Translations under genes and position numbers: made by a program
From: SLST01 sp964458555
GTDB taxonomy: Bacteria; Spirochaetota; Spirochaetia; DSM-27196; SLST01
Reading direction: 5' to 3'
DNA: 64,000 nucleotides
Assembly (NCBI GenBank): GCA_964458555.1
Contig: CAYWJH010000004.1
Span: 14,625 to 78,624 of the forward strand
The notes under the pieces: generated by a model
What the model was told of the DNA's origin: nothing
The model's input: only the letters and a program-made list of their open reading frames with translations
The model's database searches: none
Shown here: positions 18,370 through 25,998 of the stretch, in pieces
How positions within the stretch are numbered: position 1 is the first letter of the stretch
How the letters are laid out: every line of letters starts with the position of its first letter

Positions 18370-18962
18370 TGGCCCGCCGCGACCGCCCGGACCACTACAC
18401 GAAGCGCGCGAGGCGCGAGGGATACCGGGCGCGCTCGGTCTACAAGCTGGAGGAGCTGCAGCGCCGCTTCGCGATCCTCGCCCCTGGGATGCGCGTGCTC
18501 GACGTGGGCGCCGCGCCCGGCAGCTGGACGCAGTACGCGCGGAAGGTGGTCGGCGGACGCGGCTCGATCGTCGCGGTCGACCTCTCCGAGCTCCCGGCGC
18601 TCGGGGGCCTTGATAACGTGGAGGTTGTTATCGGCGACGTCACCGACGAAGAAATCGCGCGGCGGCTCGAGCACGCGGGACCGTTCGACGCGATCGTAAG
18701 CGACGCCGCGCCGAAGACGAGCGGCAACCGCACGCTCGACACCGCACGCTCGGCGGCGATCGTCGAGCACCTGCTCTGGCTCGCGCCGCGGCTCCTCGCT
18801 CGCGGCGGGCGTCTCGTCGCGAAGCTCTTCCAGGGCGGCGAGGAACAGGCGCTGCTCGGCGAGCTGCGCTCCCGGTTCGAGACCGCGCGGCTCGTGAAGC
18901 CCAAGGCGAGCAGGGACGAGAGCTTCGAGACGTTTCTCGTGGGGACGGGGTTTCGGGGATAG
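18369..18962 (+). CDS. rlmE: 23S rRNA (uridine-2'-O-) methyltransferase RlmE/FtsJ
   Basis: A 197-residue SAM-dependent methyltransferase expected to modify U2552 of 23S rRNA. It shows RSVYKLEELQRRF with the first catalytic Lys, SAM motif VLDVGAAPGSWTQYA, catalytic Asp in AIVSDAAPKTSGNR, second Lys in RLVAKLFQGGE and final Glu in ASRDESFETFLV, i.e. the K-D-K-E tetrad. The ATG overlaps the esterase stop (TGATG), so it is translationally coupled. Confidence 0.95.
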   Translation: MARRDRPDHYTKRARREGYRARSVYKLEELQRRFAILAPGMRVLDVGAAPGSWTQYARKVVGGRGSIVAVDLSELPALGGLDNVEVVIGDVTDEEIARRLEHAGPFDAIVSDAAPKTSGNRTLDTARSAAIVEHLLWLAPRLLARGGRLVAKLFQGGEEQALLGELRSRFETARLVKPKASRDESFETFLVGTGFRG

Positions 18963-18993
18963 CGCCGGGGCGGGAGCCGCGCCGGGGCGGCGC

Positions 18994-20028
18994 TCAGTAC
19001 TCCCGGTCGAGGAGCTTGCCGGCGACCGCGCCGAGCGCCTCGCGCAGACGCGGCTCTCCCAACGCGCCGATCGCCCGTCGTGCGCGGGACGTGTAGGCCG
19101 CTGCGCTCGAGCGCGCGGCGCGAAGGCCGCCCGCATTTCGGATCGCGGCCACCGCCTCGCGGAGGCCGTCCTCGTCGGACGGCGGCGGCACGACCAGCTC
19201 CTGGATCCGCGGGTCCCGGGTCACCGCGACGATCACCGGCAGCGTGTAGATGCCCGCGCGGAGGTCGGAGGCGGCCGGTTTCCCGATCGCGTCCGGGCGA
19301 GCGGTGAAGTCGAGAATGTCGTCGATCACCTGAAACGCCATACCCAGGTTGTAGCCCGCTCGCGCGAGCATGGCGATCTGTCCGGCTTGCGCCTTCGTCT
19401 CCGACGCGCCGGTCACGAGGCTCAGCCCGAACAGCGTGGCGGTCTTGCCCGCGATGCGGCGCAGATAGGCGCGGCGGCTGAACGCGTCTCGTCCGGCCTC
19501 GAACATCTGGTTGATCTCTCCGCGGACGAGGTGGCCGACGGCGGCGGCGAGGCGCAGCGCGTTCTCGCGCTCGGTCCCCTCGGCGATCATCGAGAAGCAG
19601 CGCGAGAGCAGATAATCGCCCATGAGCACCGCCTGCTTGCGGCCGTAGAGCGCGTGCAGCGACGGGTCGCCGCGGCGCCGGTCGGCGTCGTCGATCACGT
19701 CGTCGTGCACCAGGGTCGCGATGTGGAGCGTTTCTATCGCCGCGGCGATCTGGATGAGCCGCTCGTCGGCGGGTCGATCCGATCGGCCACGGCCGGCCCA
19801 CGATCCGATGAGCACGAAGCCCGGACGGAGCATCTTGCCAGGCCGGGCGACGTACTGCGAGAGCGCGTTCCCGATCGGTCCGCCCGCCGAGGCGGCGACG
19901 TCGACCACGAGCTCGTGGATACGCCGCAGGTCGTGCGCGAGCTCCGGCACGTCGGCCCAGAACGGGAAGTCGGAGAATGGAAGGCCCCGCGAGGAAGCGG
20001 GGCCTGGAAGCGCAGCCGAGCTACTCAA
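18994..20028 (-). CDS. Polyprenyl diphosphate synthase
   Basis: An all-trans prenyl chain elongating enzyme (up to 344 residues) that makes the side chain of menaquinone or other polyprenyl diphosphates. First Asp-rich motif: LVHDDVIDDADRRRG. Second: QVIDDILDFTARPD. GKMLRPGFVLIG is the GKxxRP IPP site. The TTG at 20028 abuts the Ndh2 TAA, but a strong hairpin (19983-20004) lies inside this N-terminus, so a GTG at 19950 (VPELAHDLRRIHEL) is a credible alternative start. Its place beside ndh2 matches the prenyl synthase found in extracellular electron transfer loci that make a dedicated demethylmenaquinone. Confidence 0.9.
   Translation of the reverse strand: MSSSAALPGPASSRGLPFSDFPFWADVPELAHDLRRIHELVVDVAASAGGPIGNALSQYVARPGKMLRPGFVLIGSWAGRGRSDRPADERLIQIAAAIETLHIATLVHDDVIDDADRRRGDPSLHALYGRKQAVLMGDYLLSRCFSMIAEGTERENALRLAAAVGHLVRGEINQMFEAGRDAFSRRAYLRRIAGKTATLFGLSLVTGASETKAQAGQIAMLARAGYNLGMAFQVIDDILDFTARPDAIGKPAASDLRAGIYTLPVIVAVTRDPRIQELVVPPPSDEDGLREAVAAIRNAGGLRAARSSAAAYTSRARRAIGALGEPRLREALGAVAGKLLDREY
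19983..20004 (-). terminator. GC-rich hairpin after ndh2
   Basis: A perfect 8-bp stem GGCCCCGC/GCGGGGCC with a 6-nt loop lies 25 nt past the ndh2 stop. In the minus direction it is followed by TTCCATTCT, a poor U-tract. It may be a weak terminator or attenuator setting the ratio of ndh2 to the prenyl synthase. Confidence 0.45.
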
Positions 20029-21996
20029 TTACGGACGCGGCTCCCCGGTGTAGAGATAGGTCTTCTTCGCGAGCTTCGTACCATTCCACTTCTCGTGCAG
20101 CCACGGCATTACGTAGTGGTCGAGCCCGAATCCGCGTCCGGCACCGCCGAGCATGACGATCGACGCCATGATGTACCACAGCAGCTCGGGGTTGCCCCAG
20201 CCGGACGCGATGAACATCACGCTGAAGCCGATCGAAACGACCGCGGCCGGGAAGGTGAGCAGTCCGCCAATAAGCGCGAGACCGATCGCCACCTGGCCGA
20301 GCACGACCGCGCTCTGGAGCAGGAAGGCGAGCAGCGGCGACGCGCTCAGGACCGTCTCCGCGAACCAGGTGTAGATGCCCAGCGCCTCGATGAGCGGCTC
20401 GCCGTACTCGCCCGCCGCAGCGGCACCCTCGCCCGCGGCCGGGGTTGCGGCGCTCGCCGCGTCGGTTGCGGCGCTCGTCGCGTCGCCGTAGTTCACTCCG
20501 GGCAGCTTGATCGCACCGGTCCACACCTCCGAAAGGCCCTCGTCGCCCGGATTGAGCCAGCCTTCGGTGATGTGCTTGATCCCTTCGGCGAGCCATTTGC
20601 CGCCGAGCCAAAGCCGCAGCGGGACCGCCCAGTAGACGGGGATCTTCCACGCAAAGTGGCCCTCCACGAAGGACCGCTGGTCCTTGATCGTGAGGAACTC
20701 GTGCTGGATATACTCCCAGACCGCGTTGATGCCCGCGAGCCCGAGGAGGTAGTGCATGTTGATGAGGTGCTTGACCCCCATCGCGAAGATGCCGGAGAGC
20801 GACATCCCCATGACGTGCGCAACGCCGTAGCGCCCGCCAATGGAGACCATGAAGCCGTGGTAGTTCGATTCGAACTTCTTCTTTTCCTTGCCCTCGATGT
20901 CGGCGATGACGTTTTCGGACGCCGTCTCCGCGGTCTGAAGCGCGGTCTCGACGATCTGCGGAACGACCTTGTCGCCTTCGACGAACCAGATCATGTCGCC
21001 CACGAGGTAGACGTTGCGGTAGTCGACCGACTGCATCTGCTGGTTCACGAGCACGCGCCCGCGCTGGCCGACGACGTAGCGCTCTTCCTCGTCGAAGTGA
21101 CAGCCCGCCATGCCGTGGATACCCTCGACGGAGGCGACCGAGCACTCGTCGCTCGAGCACCTGCCCTTCGTCAGGGGGATCTTCGCGGTGAACTCTGACC
21201 CCTGGATACCGGCGGTCCAGATGAAGGTGTCGGTGGGCAGCTCACGGTCTTCTTCGAGCTTCACCACACCCTCGTCGGCGCCGACGATCGTCGTGCTGAG
21301 CATGACCTCGCAGCCGATCTTTTTGAGGTACTTCGCCGCCTTCACCTGCGGCTTGCCCGGCAGGTTCGGCAGAATGTTGTCCTTCATCTCGACGACGCGG
21401 ATCGTGACCTCGTCCTTCTTGATGTGATACTTCGGGCAGAGCTGGTCACGGCGCTCGCAGAGCTCGCCGGCGAGCTCGATGCCCGTGAACCCGGCGCCGG
21501 CGATCACGAAGCTGAGCATGCGCTCGCGGATCTTCGGGTCCGGCTCCTTCGCCGCCTCGCGGAAGCGCTCCTCGACGTGGGTCCGGATCCGGATCGCGTC
21601 CTCGAGCGACCAGAGCGTGAAGCTGTTCTCCTGCACGCCCGGGATGCCGAAGAACTCCGGCCGACCGCCGGTTCCGACGATCAGGTAGTCGTATTCGTAC
21701 GACGCCGTCTCCGACTTCATGACGTTATTGTCGAAGTCGATCGACTCGATTTCGTCGATGAATACCTTTACATTCGTACCGGCGAAGATCTTCCGGAAGC
21801 TGACCTGGACCGCTTCGGGTTCGGTCCGCGAGCCGGCGATCTCGTGCAACTCGGTCATCAGCGTGTGATACGGGTTGCGATCGACGAGAAACACTTCGAC
21901 GTCGTCGTTGCGCTTGAAGTGTTTGTAGAGCTTCTTGGCGGCTTCGACGCCACCGTAGCCGCCGCCGAGGACGGCGATCCTGGTTCTTTCAGACAT
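20029..21996 (-). CDS. ndh2: Type II NADH dehydrogenase with C-terminal membrane/DoxX-like extension
   Basis: A 655-residue flavoprotein. Residues 1 to about 390 are an NDH-2 FAD/NADH module: AVLGGGYGGVEAAKKLYKHF, VIAGAGFTGIELAGEL and VYLVGDMIWF. Plain NDH-2 stops near 400 residues. Here a hydrophobic extension follows (HYLLGLAGINAVWEYIQHEF, VYWAVPLRLWLGGKWLAEGI), then an Ala-rich linker (about 505-530) and a four-helix DoxX-like domain to the end. This extended form resembles Listeria Ndh2 and Enterococcus Ndh3 of extracellular electron transfer loci. It should move electrons from NADH to a membrane quinone. AAGGAG precedes ATG 21996. It is divergent from apbE. Confidence 0.92.
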   Translation of the reverse strand: MSERTRIAVLGGGYGGVEAAKKLYKHFKRNDDVEVFLVDRNPYHTLMTELHEIAGSRTEPEAVQVSFRKIFAGTNVKVFIDEIESIDFDNNVMKSETASYEYDYLIVGTGGRPEFFGIPGVQENSFTLWSLEDAIRIRTHVEERFREAAKEPDPKIRERMLSFVIAGAGFTGIELAGELCERRDQLCPKYHIKKDEVTIRVVEMKDNILPNLPGKPQVKAAKYLKKIGCEVMLSTTIVGADEGVVKLEEDRELPTDTFIWTAGIQGSEFTAKIPLTKGRCSSDECSVASVEGIHGMAGCHFDEEERYVVGQRGRVLVNQQMQSVDYRNVYLVGDMIWFVEGDKVVPQIVETALQTAETASENVIADIEGKEKKKFESNYHGFMVSIGGRYGVAHVMGMSLSGIFAMGVKHLINMHYLLGLAGINAVWEYIQHEFLTIKDQRSFVEGHFAWKIPVYWAVPLRLWLGGKWLAEGIKHITEGWLNPGDEGLSEVWTGAIKLPGVNYGDATSAATDAASAATPAAGEGAAAAGEYGEPLIEALGIYTWFAETVLSASPLLAFLLQSAVVLGQVAIGLALIGGLLTFPAAVVSIGFSVMFIASGWGNPELLWYIMASIVMLGGAGRGFGLDHYVMPWLHEKWNGTKLAKKTYLYTGEPRP

Positions 21997-22042
21997 GCGT
22001 TCTCCTTGCGTTCGGAGTGAGACGTACGAGTATGTGAGGAAA

Positions 22043-22071
22043 ATAGTACCTTATATATCGATTTCGGTAAA
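22043..22071 (-). promoter_or_regulatory. Sigma70 promoter for ndh2
   Basis: In an AT-rich island between ndh2 and apbE, the minus strand has TTTACC (22066-22071), a 17-nt spacer, and TACTAT (22043-22048). This is followed by a ~45-nt leader and AAGGAG before ATG 21996. Confidence 0.6.
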
Positions 22072-22116
22072 CACTTCTTTGCACTAAGCGCGCGATTTGT
22101 GCCAGAAAGAGGGACA

Positions 22117-23247
22117 ATGCACAATAAACCACCTTCCGTCACAACAAATCGGTTTTATCCTGGATCGGTGCGGGCCGATTGGACCGTCTCGCCGGCGAGG
22201 TCGGTGGTCATCCGGGCCGCCACGGCGATCCTCGTCGCGGCGGCCGTGGCGCTCCTGCTCGCCGGCTGTGGCTCGGCGCCTACCGAGCGGCATTCGGAGA
22301 CCGAGCTCCTGCTCGGAACGACCGTCAGCGTCACGACCTACGGCGACGTCCCCGACGAGGTCTACTCGCGCGTCTTCGATCGCGTGCTCGAGATCGAAGA
22401 GAAGATGAGCACGAGCGAAGAGGACTATAGCATGACCGAGCTGATGGCGGTCAACGACGCGGCCGGTGAGATGCCGATCGGCGTCTCCGAGGACACGTTC
22501 CGGGTCGTCGCGCAGGCCGTCGACTACTCGCGGCTCACCGGCGGCGCGTTCGACGTCTCGGTACAGCCGCTCGTCTCGCTCTGGGGCATCGGAACCGAAT
22601 GGGCCGCGATTCCGCCCGAAGAAGAGATTCGAGCGGCCGTCGCCGCGGTCGACTACCGCGCCGTCCGGCTCGACCCGCCGAGCCAGGAGATCTTCCTCCC
22701 CGAGCCGGACATGGGCATAGACGTGGGCGGGATCGCGAAGGGGTACGCCGCAGACGAGGCCGCGCGCATCCTCCGCGAGGAAGGGGTAGAGAGTGCGCTT
22801 CTCGACTTCGGCGGCAATATCCAGACGGTGGGGACGAAGCCCGACGGCTCGGCGTGGCGGATCGGTATCCAGGTGCCCGACGCGACGCGCGGACAGTACG
22901 TTGGCATCGCAGACGTCGTCGACCTCTCGGTCGTCACCTCCGGCACCTACGAGCGCTACTTCGTCGAGGACGGGGTTCGCTACCATCATATCCTCGACAC
23001 GACCACCGGGCATCCGGTGCGCAACGGGCTCGCCAGCGTGACCATCATCACCGGCGAGTCGATCAGGGCCGATGCGTTGTCGACTGCGGTCTTCGCCATG
23101 GGGCTCGAGGACGGGCTCGCCTTCGTAGAGGGTCTCGCCGAGGTAGAAGCGTTCTTCGTGACGACCGAGCGCGAGGTCATCATGACCAGCGGCATGGACG
23201 AGTACTTCGAGCTGACGAACGAGCAGTTCACGCTGGCCGATCGCTGA
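22117..23247 (+). CDS. apbE: FAD:protein FMN transferase (ApbE), lipoprotein
   Basis: A 376-residue Mg-dependent enzyme that transfers FMN from FAD onto Thr/Ser of exported proteins through a phosphoester. A TM/lipobox N-terminus (AVALLLAGCGSAP, lipidated Cys) places it outside the membrane. ApbE motifs include LLLGTTVSVTTYGD, GGAFDVSVQPLVSLWGIG, GIDVGGIAKGYAADEA, LLDFGGNIQTVGTKP and DTTTGHPVRNG followed by SIRADALSTAVFAMG. ATG 22117 is chosen over GTG 22099 because GAGGGAC lies just upstream. The FMN-binding lipoprotein encoded convergently next door is its probable substrate. Confidence 0.95.
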   Translation: MHNKPPSVTTNRFYPGSVRADWTVSPARSVVIRAATAILVAAAVALLLAGCGSAPTERHSETELLLGTTVSVTTYGDVPDEVYSRVFDRVLEIEEKMSTSEEDYSMTELMAVNDAAGEMPIGVSEDTFRVVAQAVDYSRLTGGAFDVSVQPLVSLWGIGTEWAAIPPEEEIRAAVAAVDYRAVRLDPPSQEIFLPEPDMGIDVGGIAKGYAADEAARILREEGVESALLDFGGNIQTVGTKPDGSAWRIGIQVPDATRGQYVGIADVVDLSVVTSGTYERYFVEDGVRYHHILDTTTGHPVRNGLASVTIITGESIRADALSTAVFAMGLEDGLAFVEGLAEVEAFFVTTEREVIMTSGMDEYFELTNEQFTLADR

Positions 23248-23259
23248 CGCGGGCCGGCG

Positions 23260-24108
23260 CTACCGGCAGAGCCGGTTCGGAAGCGGCGCCTCGACCCGGT
23301 CGCGCGCGATCCGCTCGGCGAGCGCGACGAATCGCGCCGACGACAACGTCGCCCCGGCGACGGCGTCGACCTGCGGCTCGGACGGCTGCGCGGCGATCAG
23401 GCGTTCGACGAGCGTGGACCCGACCTCCGCCGACGTGATCCCGGATGCGGTCGCAAAGCGTTCCTGGTAGGCAGCGTCGTCGCGCTTGCGACGCACCGAC
23501 CCGTCGAGCTCGCGACGCACCTCGCGGTACGAGCCGGCGGTAAGGCCGTCGCCGTCGTAGGCGAGCACGAGCTCCGCACGCCAGCCGAGCTCGTCGGGCT
23601 CGTCGGAGGCGGTGTACGGTCCGGGCGTCGCGACGACATCGAGCCCGGCGGCGTCCGTCGTGAGCCCGACCTTCGCGGCCGCGAGCGCGCGCCGGGCGAG
23701 CACGTCGAAAGTGACCGACCACGTCACCGCGTTCACGGCTGCGGGCAGCGGCACCGTCTGACGCTCGATCAGTCGCGAGCGTAGCTCGTCGAAGAGCGCG
23801 AGCAGATCGGTCCCGGTATCGAGACGGTAGCGCTCGACGAAACGCTCGGTCTCCGAGAGGCGCTCCCCGGCCGCGTCGACCGCGTCGAAGCAGACGATGT
23901 CCACGAGCCCGGCGCGCACGCGCAGGTAGATGAAGGGACGCCACCCCTCGGGACCGGTGTGCGAGTAGGCCGCTGCGTACGTGCCGTCGCGGTAGAGCGG
24001 CGTTCCGTCGGCCGCGCGGAGCGCATCGGGGTCGGTCTCGGGCGGACCGCACGCGACGAGTACCGAAGCCGCGGCTACGAGGACGAGGAGCTCAGAACGT
24101 CTGCGCAT
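23260..24108 (-). CDS. FMN-binding-domain lipoprotein (PplA-like)
   Basis: A 282-residue lipoprotein (LVACGPP, lipidated Cys20) with two FMN_bind-like repeats (about 28-145 and 160-275). The second ends with VDAVAGATLSSARFVALAE, the ApbE flavinylation motif with candidate FMN-Thr254. The first has the aligned but degraded AAVNAVTWSVTF (Thr129 kept, SGA lost). Listeria PplA carries two covalent FMNs on such repeats, so here probably one, possibly two. Its role would be shuttling electrons from quinol to extracellular acceptors. ATG 24108 is chosen because it begins directly at the signal peptide; it overlaps the NusG-II gene end by 17 nt. Confidence 0.85.
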   Translation of the reverse strand: MRRRSELLVLVAAASVLVACGPPETDPDALRAADGTPLYRDGTYAAAYSHTGPEGWRPFIYLRVRAGLVDIVCFDAVDAAGERLSETERFVERYRLDTGTDLLALFDELRSRLIERQTVPLPAAVNAVTWSVTFDVLARRALAAAKVGLTTDAAGLDVVATPGPYTASDEPDELGWRAELVLAYDGDGLTAGSYREVRRELDGSVRRKRDDAAYQERFATASGITSAEVGSTLVERLIAAQPSEPQVDAVAGATLSSARFVALAERIARDRVEAPLPNRLCR

Positions 24109-24472
24109 CGACCCCGTCCTCGTCTTCGGCGCCCTCCACGCGAACGAAGACGCGGTTGGGCAGGCAGGCGGTCCACTGTCCGGACTGGTCAAGCCATCCG
24201 GCGGCGATGCAGAGCTTGTCGCGGCACGGGCTCGAATGGACGTGCACTCGCCCCTCCTCGATCTCGACGACCGTGTCGCCGAGCGGTCCGGCGACCGGGA
24301 TCGTGCGGTCGACGTCGAGCGGGTAGAGGAAGGTACCCTCGTCGGTCTCGATGCTGACCTCGCTCGCCTGCGCGCGTCCGCCAAAGGCGAAGACGCTCGC
24401 GGCGACGACCGTCGCGATGGACACGAGGAGCGCGACGTAGTCGAGCGGGCGTGTCACGAACCGTCGGCTCAT
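24092..24472 (-). CDS. NusG domain II-containing membrane-anchored protein (EetA-like)
   Basis: A 126-residue protein with one N-terminal TM (LDYVALLVSIATVVAASVFA) and an extracytosolic NusG-II domain: EVSIETDEGTFLYPLDVDR, then VVEIEEGRVHVHSSPCRDKL, C, and SGQWTACLPNRVFVRVEG. The CRDKLC pair and CLPN are typical of this family. Despite the domain name it is not the transcription factor. In flavin-based extracellular electron transfer loci a NusG-II protein (EetA) accompanies ndh2, apbE and the FMN lipoprotein, which is the arrangement here. It overlaps the lipoprotein gene. Its usual partner EetB is not in this window. Confidence 0.85.
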   Translation of the reverse strand: MSRRFVTRPLDYVALLVSIATVVAASVFAFGGRAQASEVSIETDEGTFLYPLDVDRTIPVAGPLGDTVVEIEEGRVHVHSSPCRDKLCIAAGWLDQSGQWTACLPNRVFVRVEGAEDEDGVDAQTF

Positions 24473-24488
24473 GGTTCGACGCCCATCC

Positions 24489-25235
24489 TTACTTCCGCCG
24501 CTTGTCGCGGATGTAGATCTGCTTCCCGGCCGAGTTCACGGTCGAGCGTTCGTCGATGTGGAAGAGATCGATCGCCGTCACGAGCTCGCCGAGCTTCTTG
24601 TACCCGTAGTTGCGCGGGTCGAACTCGGGCGCCTTGTTGGCGATATTCTGTCCCACCGTACCCAGGTTCGCCCAGCCGGTCTCATCGGCGGAGTCTTCCG
24701 TGGCGTTGCGAAGGAGATTGACCAGGCGCGAATCGCTCTTCATCTCGCGCGCCGTCATCGGCTTCTTCGTAGCCTCTGCCTTCTCGTCCTCCTGGCGGAG
24801 AATCTCGGTGAAGATGAACCGGTCGCAGGCGCCCACGAAGGCCTTGGGCGTCTTCTGCTCGCCGAAGCCGTAGACGATGAGCCCCGCCTCGCGAATCCGC
24901 GCGGAGAGGCGCGTGAAGTCGCTGTCGCTCGACACGACGCAGAACCCGTCCATCGTCTCGGTATAGAGCAGATCCATCGCGTCGATGATCATCGCGCTGT
25001 CGGTCGCGTTCTTGCCGCGGGTGTAGGCGAATTGCTGGATGGGCTGGATCGCGTGCTCGAGCAGGACTTCCTTCCACCCCTTCAGGTGGGTGCTCGTCCA
25101 GTCTCCGTAGATGCGTTTGACGGTCGCAACGCCGTAGTTCGCGATCTCTTCGAGCAGACTCTCGATAATGTCGGGCCGGGTATTGTCGGCATCAATAAGG
25201 ACGGCCAATCGTTTCTGACCCTCGCTGTTTGGCAT
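24489..25235 (-). CDS. NYN-domain nuclease with C-terminal OST-HTH/LOTUS domain
   Basis: A 248-residue LabA/MARF1-like protein. The PIN-like NYN fold has its acidic residues in LAVLIDADNTRPDIIESLL, TDSAMIIDAMDLLY and VVSSDSDFTRLSARIREAG. These probably bind metal for RNA cleavage. The C-terminal region (about 180-245: WANLGTVGQNIANKAPEFD, NYGYKKLGELVTAIDLF) is an OST-HTH/LOTUS domain that binds RNA. There is no SD at ATG 25235; a promoter lies directly upstream. Confidence 0.9.
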   Translation of the reverse strand: MPNSEGQKRLAVLIDADNTRPDIIESLLEEIANYGVATVKRIYGDWTSTHLKGWKEVLLEHAIQPIQQFAYTRGKNATDSAMIIDAMDLLYTETMDGFCVVSSDSDFTRLSARIREAGLIVYGFGEQKTPKAFVGACDRFIFTEILRQEDEKAEATKKPMTAREMKSDSRLVNLLRNATEDSADETGWANLGTVGQNIANKAPEFDPRNYGYKKLGELVTAIDLFHIDERSTVNSAGKQIYIRDKRRK

Positions 25236-25241
25236 GTGTAG

Positions 25242-25270
25242 ACACTACGGCATCGGGCGCGGATGATCAA
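25242..25270 (-). promoter_or_regulatory. Candidate promoter for the NYN gene (leaderless)
   Basis: Minus strand: TTGATC (25265-25270), 17-nt spacer, TAGTGT (25242-25247), then six bases to ATG 25235. Its -35 lies almost back-to-back with the divergent TTGACA at 25274. Confidence 0.4.
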
Positions 25271-25273
25271 TGG

Positions 25274-25303
25274 TTGACAGATCGGGCGGGTCGATCGATG
25301 CTT
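25274..25303 (+). promoter_or_regulatory. Candidate promoter for the VTE5/VTE6-like pair (leaderless)
   Basis: Perfect TTGACA (25274-25279), 18-nt spacer, ATGCTT (25298-25303), then five bases (AGCCG) to ATG 25309 with no Shine-Dalgarno. Confidence 0.4.
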
Positions 25304-25308
25304 AGCCG

Positions 25309-25998
25309 ATGAACTGGTGGGGCATCGTCGTATCGTTCGGCTTCGTATTCGGTTTCATCGGCATCGCTCAGCTGCTGCTGCGCGCCGGGCGGATCTCTCC
25401 TTCGGTCACGCGCAAGGTCGTCCATATTGGCGTCGCTCACTGGTGGATCCTGGCGATGGTCTTCTTCGACCGCTGGGAGTTCGCAATCGTCGGCCCGGCG
25501 GCGTTCATCCTCATCAATCTCGCGAGCTATCTCTTCCGGCTCTTCCCCGCGATGGAGCACGAGAAGCGGAGCCGAAACCTGGGAACGGTCTACTTTCCGG
25601 TAGCGCTCCTCGCGTGCGTGCTGCTGACGTGGGCGGGGCCGGTGCCCATCTGGGTCGGCGGTCTGGCGATCCTCGTGCTCGGCTGGGGTGACGGGCTCGC
25701 CTCCGTCGTGGGCGAGAGTCGCGGATCGGGCTTGCTGACGGTGTTCGGCGCGACGAAGAGCATCGCAGGAACGGTGACCATGTTCGTCGTCTCCACCGTC
25801 GTGGTCACCGTCTTCGTCCTTCTGTTCCTCGCGCCGGGCCCACTTGGAAGCGCCGGCGGCGACCCGGCGGTCGCGGTGCTCGTCGTGCGGATCCTCGCGA
25901 CAGCGCTCGTGGCCACGCTCGTCGAGCTCGCGACTCCGTTCGGGCTCGACAACCTCACGGTGCCGATCGTGACGCTCCTGTTCTTCCATCTCGTATGA
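25309..25998 (+). CDS. Isoprenol/dolichol kinase family membrane protein (VTE5-like)
   Basis: A 229-residue, multi-TM protein of the CTP-transferase/phytol kinase (PF01148-like) group. Conserved motifs are SVTRKVVHIGVAHWWI (RKxxH), HEKRSRNLGTVYFP and LVLGWGDGLASVVGE, with GATKSIAGTVTMF (KSxxG) following. In plants and cyanobacteria VTE5 phosphorylates phytol using CTP. The next gene overlaps it by ATGA and belongs to the VTE6 family, which adds the second phosphate. Together they could salvage a prenyl alcohol to its diphosphate; the alcohol is unknown. Confidence 0.85.
   Translation: MNWWGIVVSFGFVFGFIGIAQLLLRAGRISPSVTRKVVHIGVAHWWILAMVFFDRWEFAIVGPAAFILINLASYLFRLFPAMEHEKRSRNLGTVYFPVALLACVLLTWAGPVPIWVGGLAILVLGWGDGLASVVGESRGSGLLTVFGATKSIAGTVTMFVVSTVVVTVFVLLFLAPGPLGSAGGDPAVAVLVVRILATALVATLVELATPFGLDNLTVPIVTLLFFHLV

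Noticed and set aside
17319..18962. A 547-codon frame ending as RlmE
   Set aside because: Only its last 197 codons are protein-like (rlmE from ATG 18369); the rest is out of frame with the esterase.
18963..18996. Duplicate GCGCCGGGGCGG between rlmE and the prenyl synthase as a terminator or repeat element
   Set aside because: Two short GC-rich copies only; expected by chance at this composition and with no U-tract.
22097..22118. TTGT...ACAA inverted half-sites before apbE as a Rex operator
   Set aside because: The 13-nt gap and non-symmetric centre do not match the Rex operator pattern; only four bases per arm.
24092..24472. Transcription factor NusG
   Set aside because: It has a TM anchor and only the NusG-II-type domain with Cys pair; no NGN domain. 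It belongs to exported flavin-cluster proteins.
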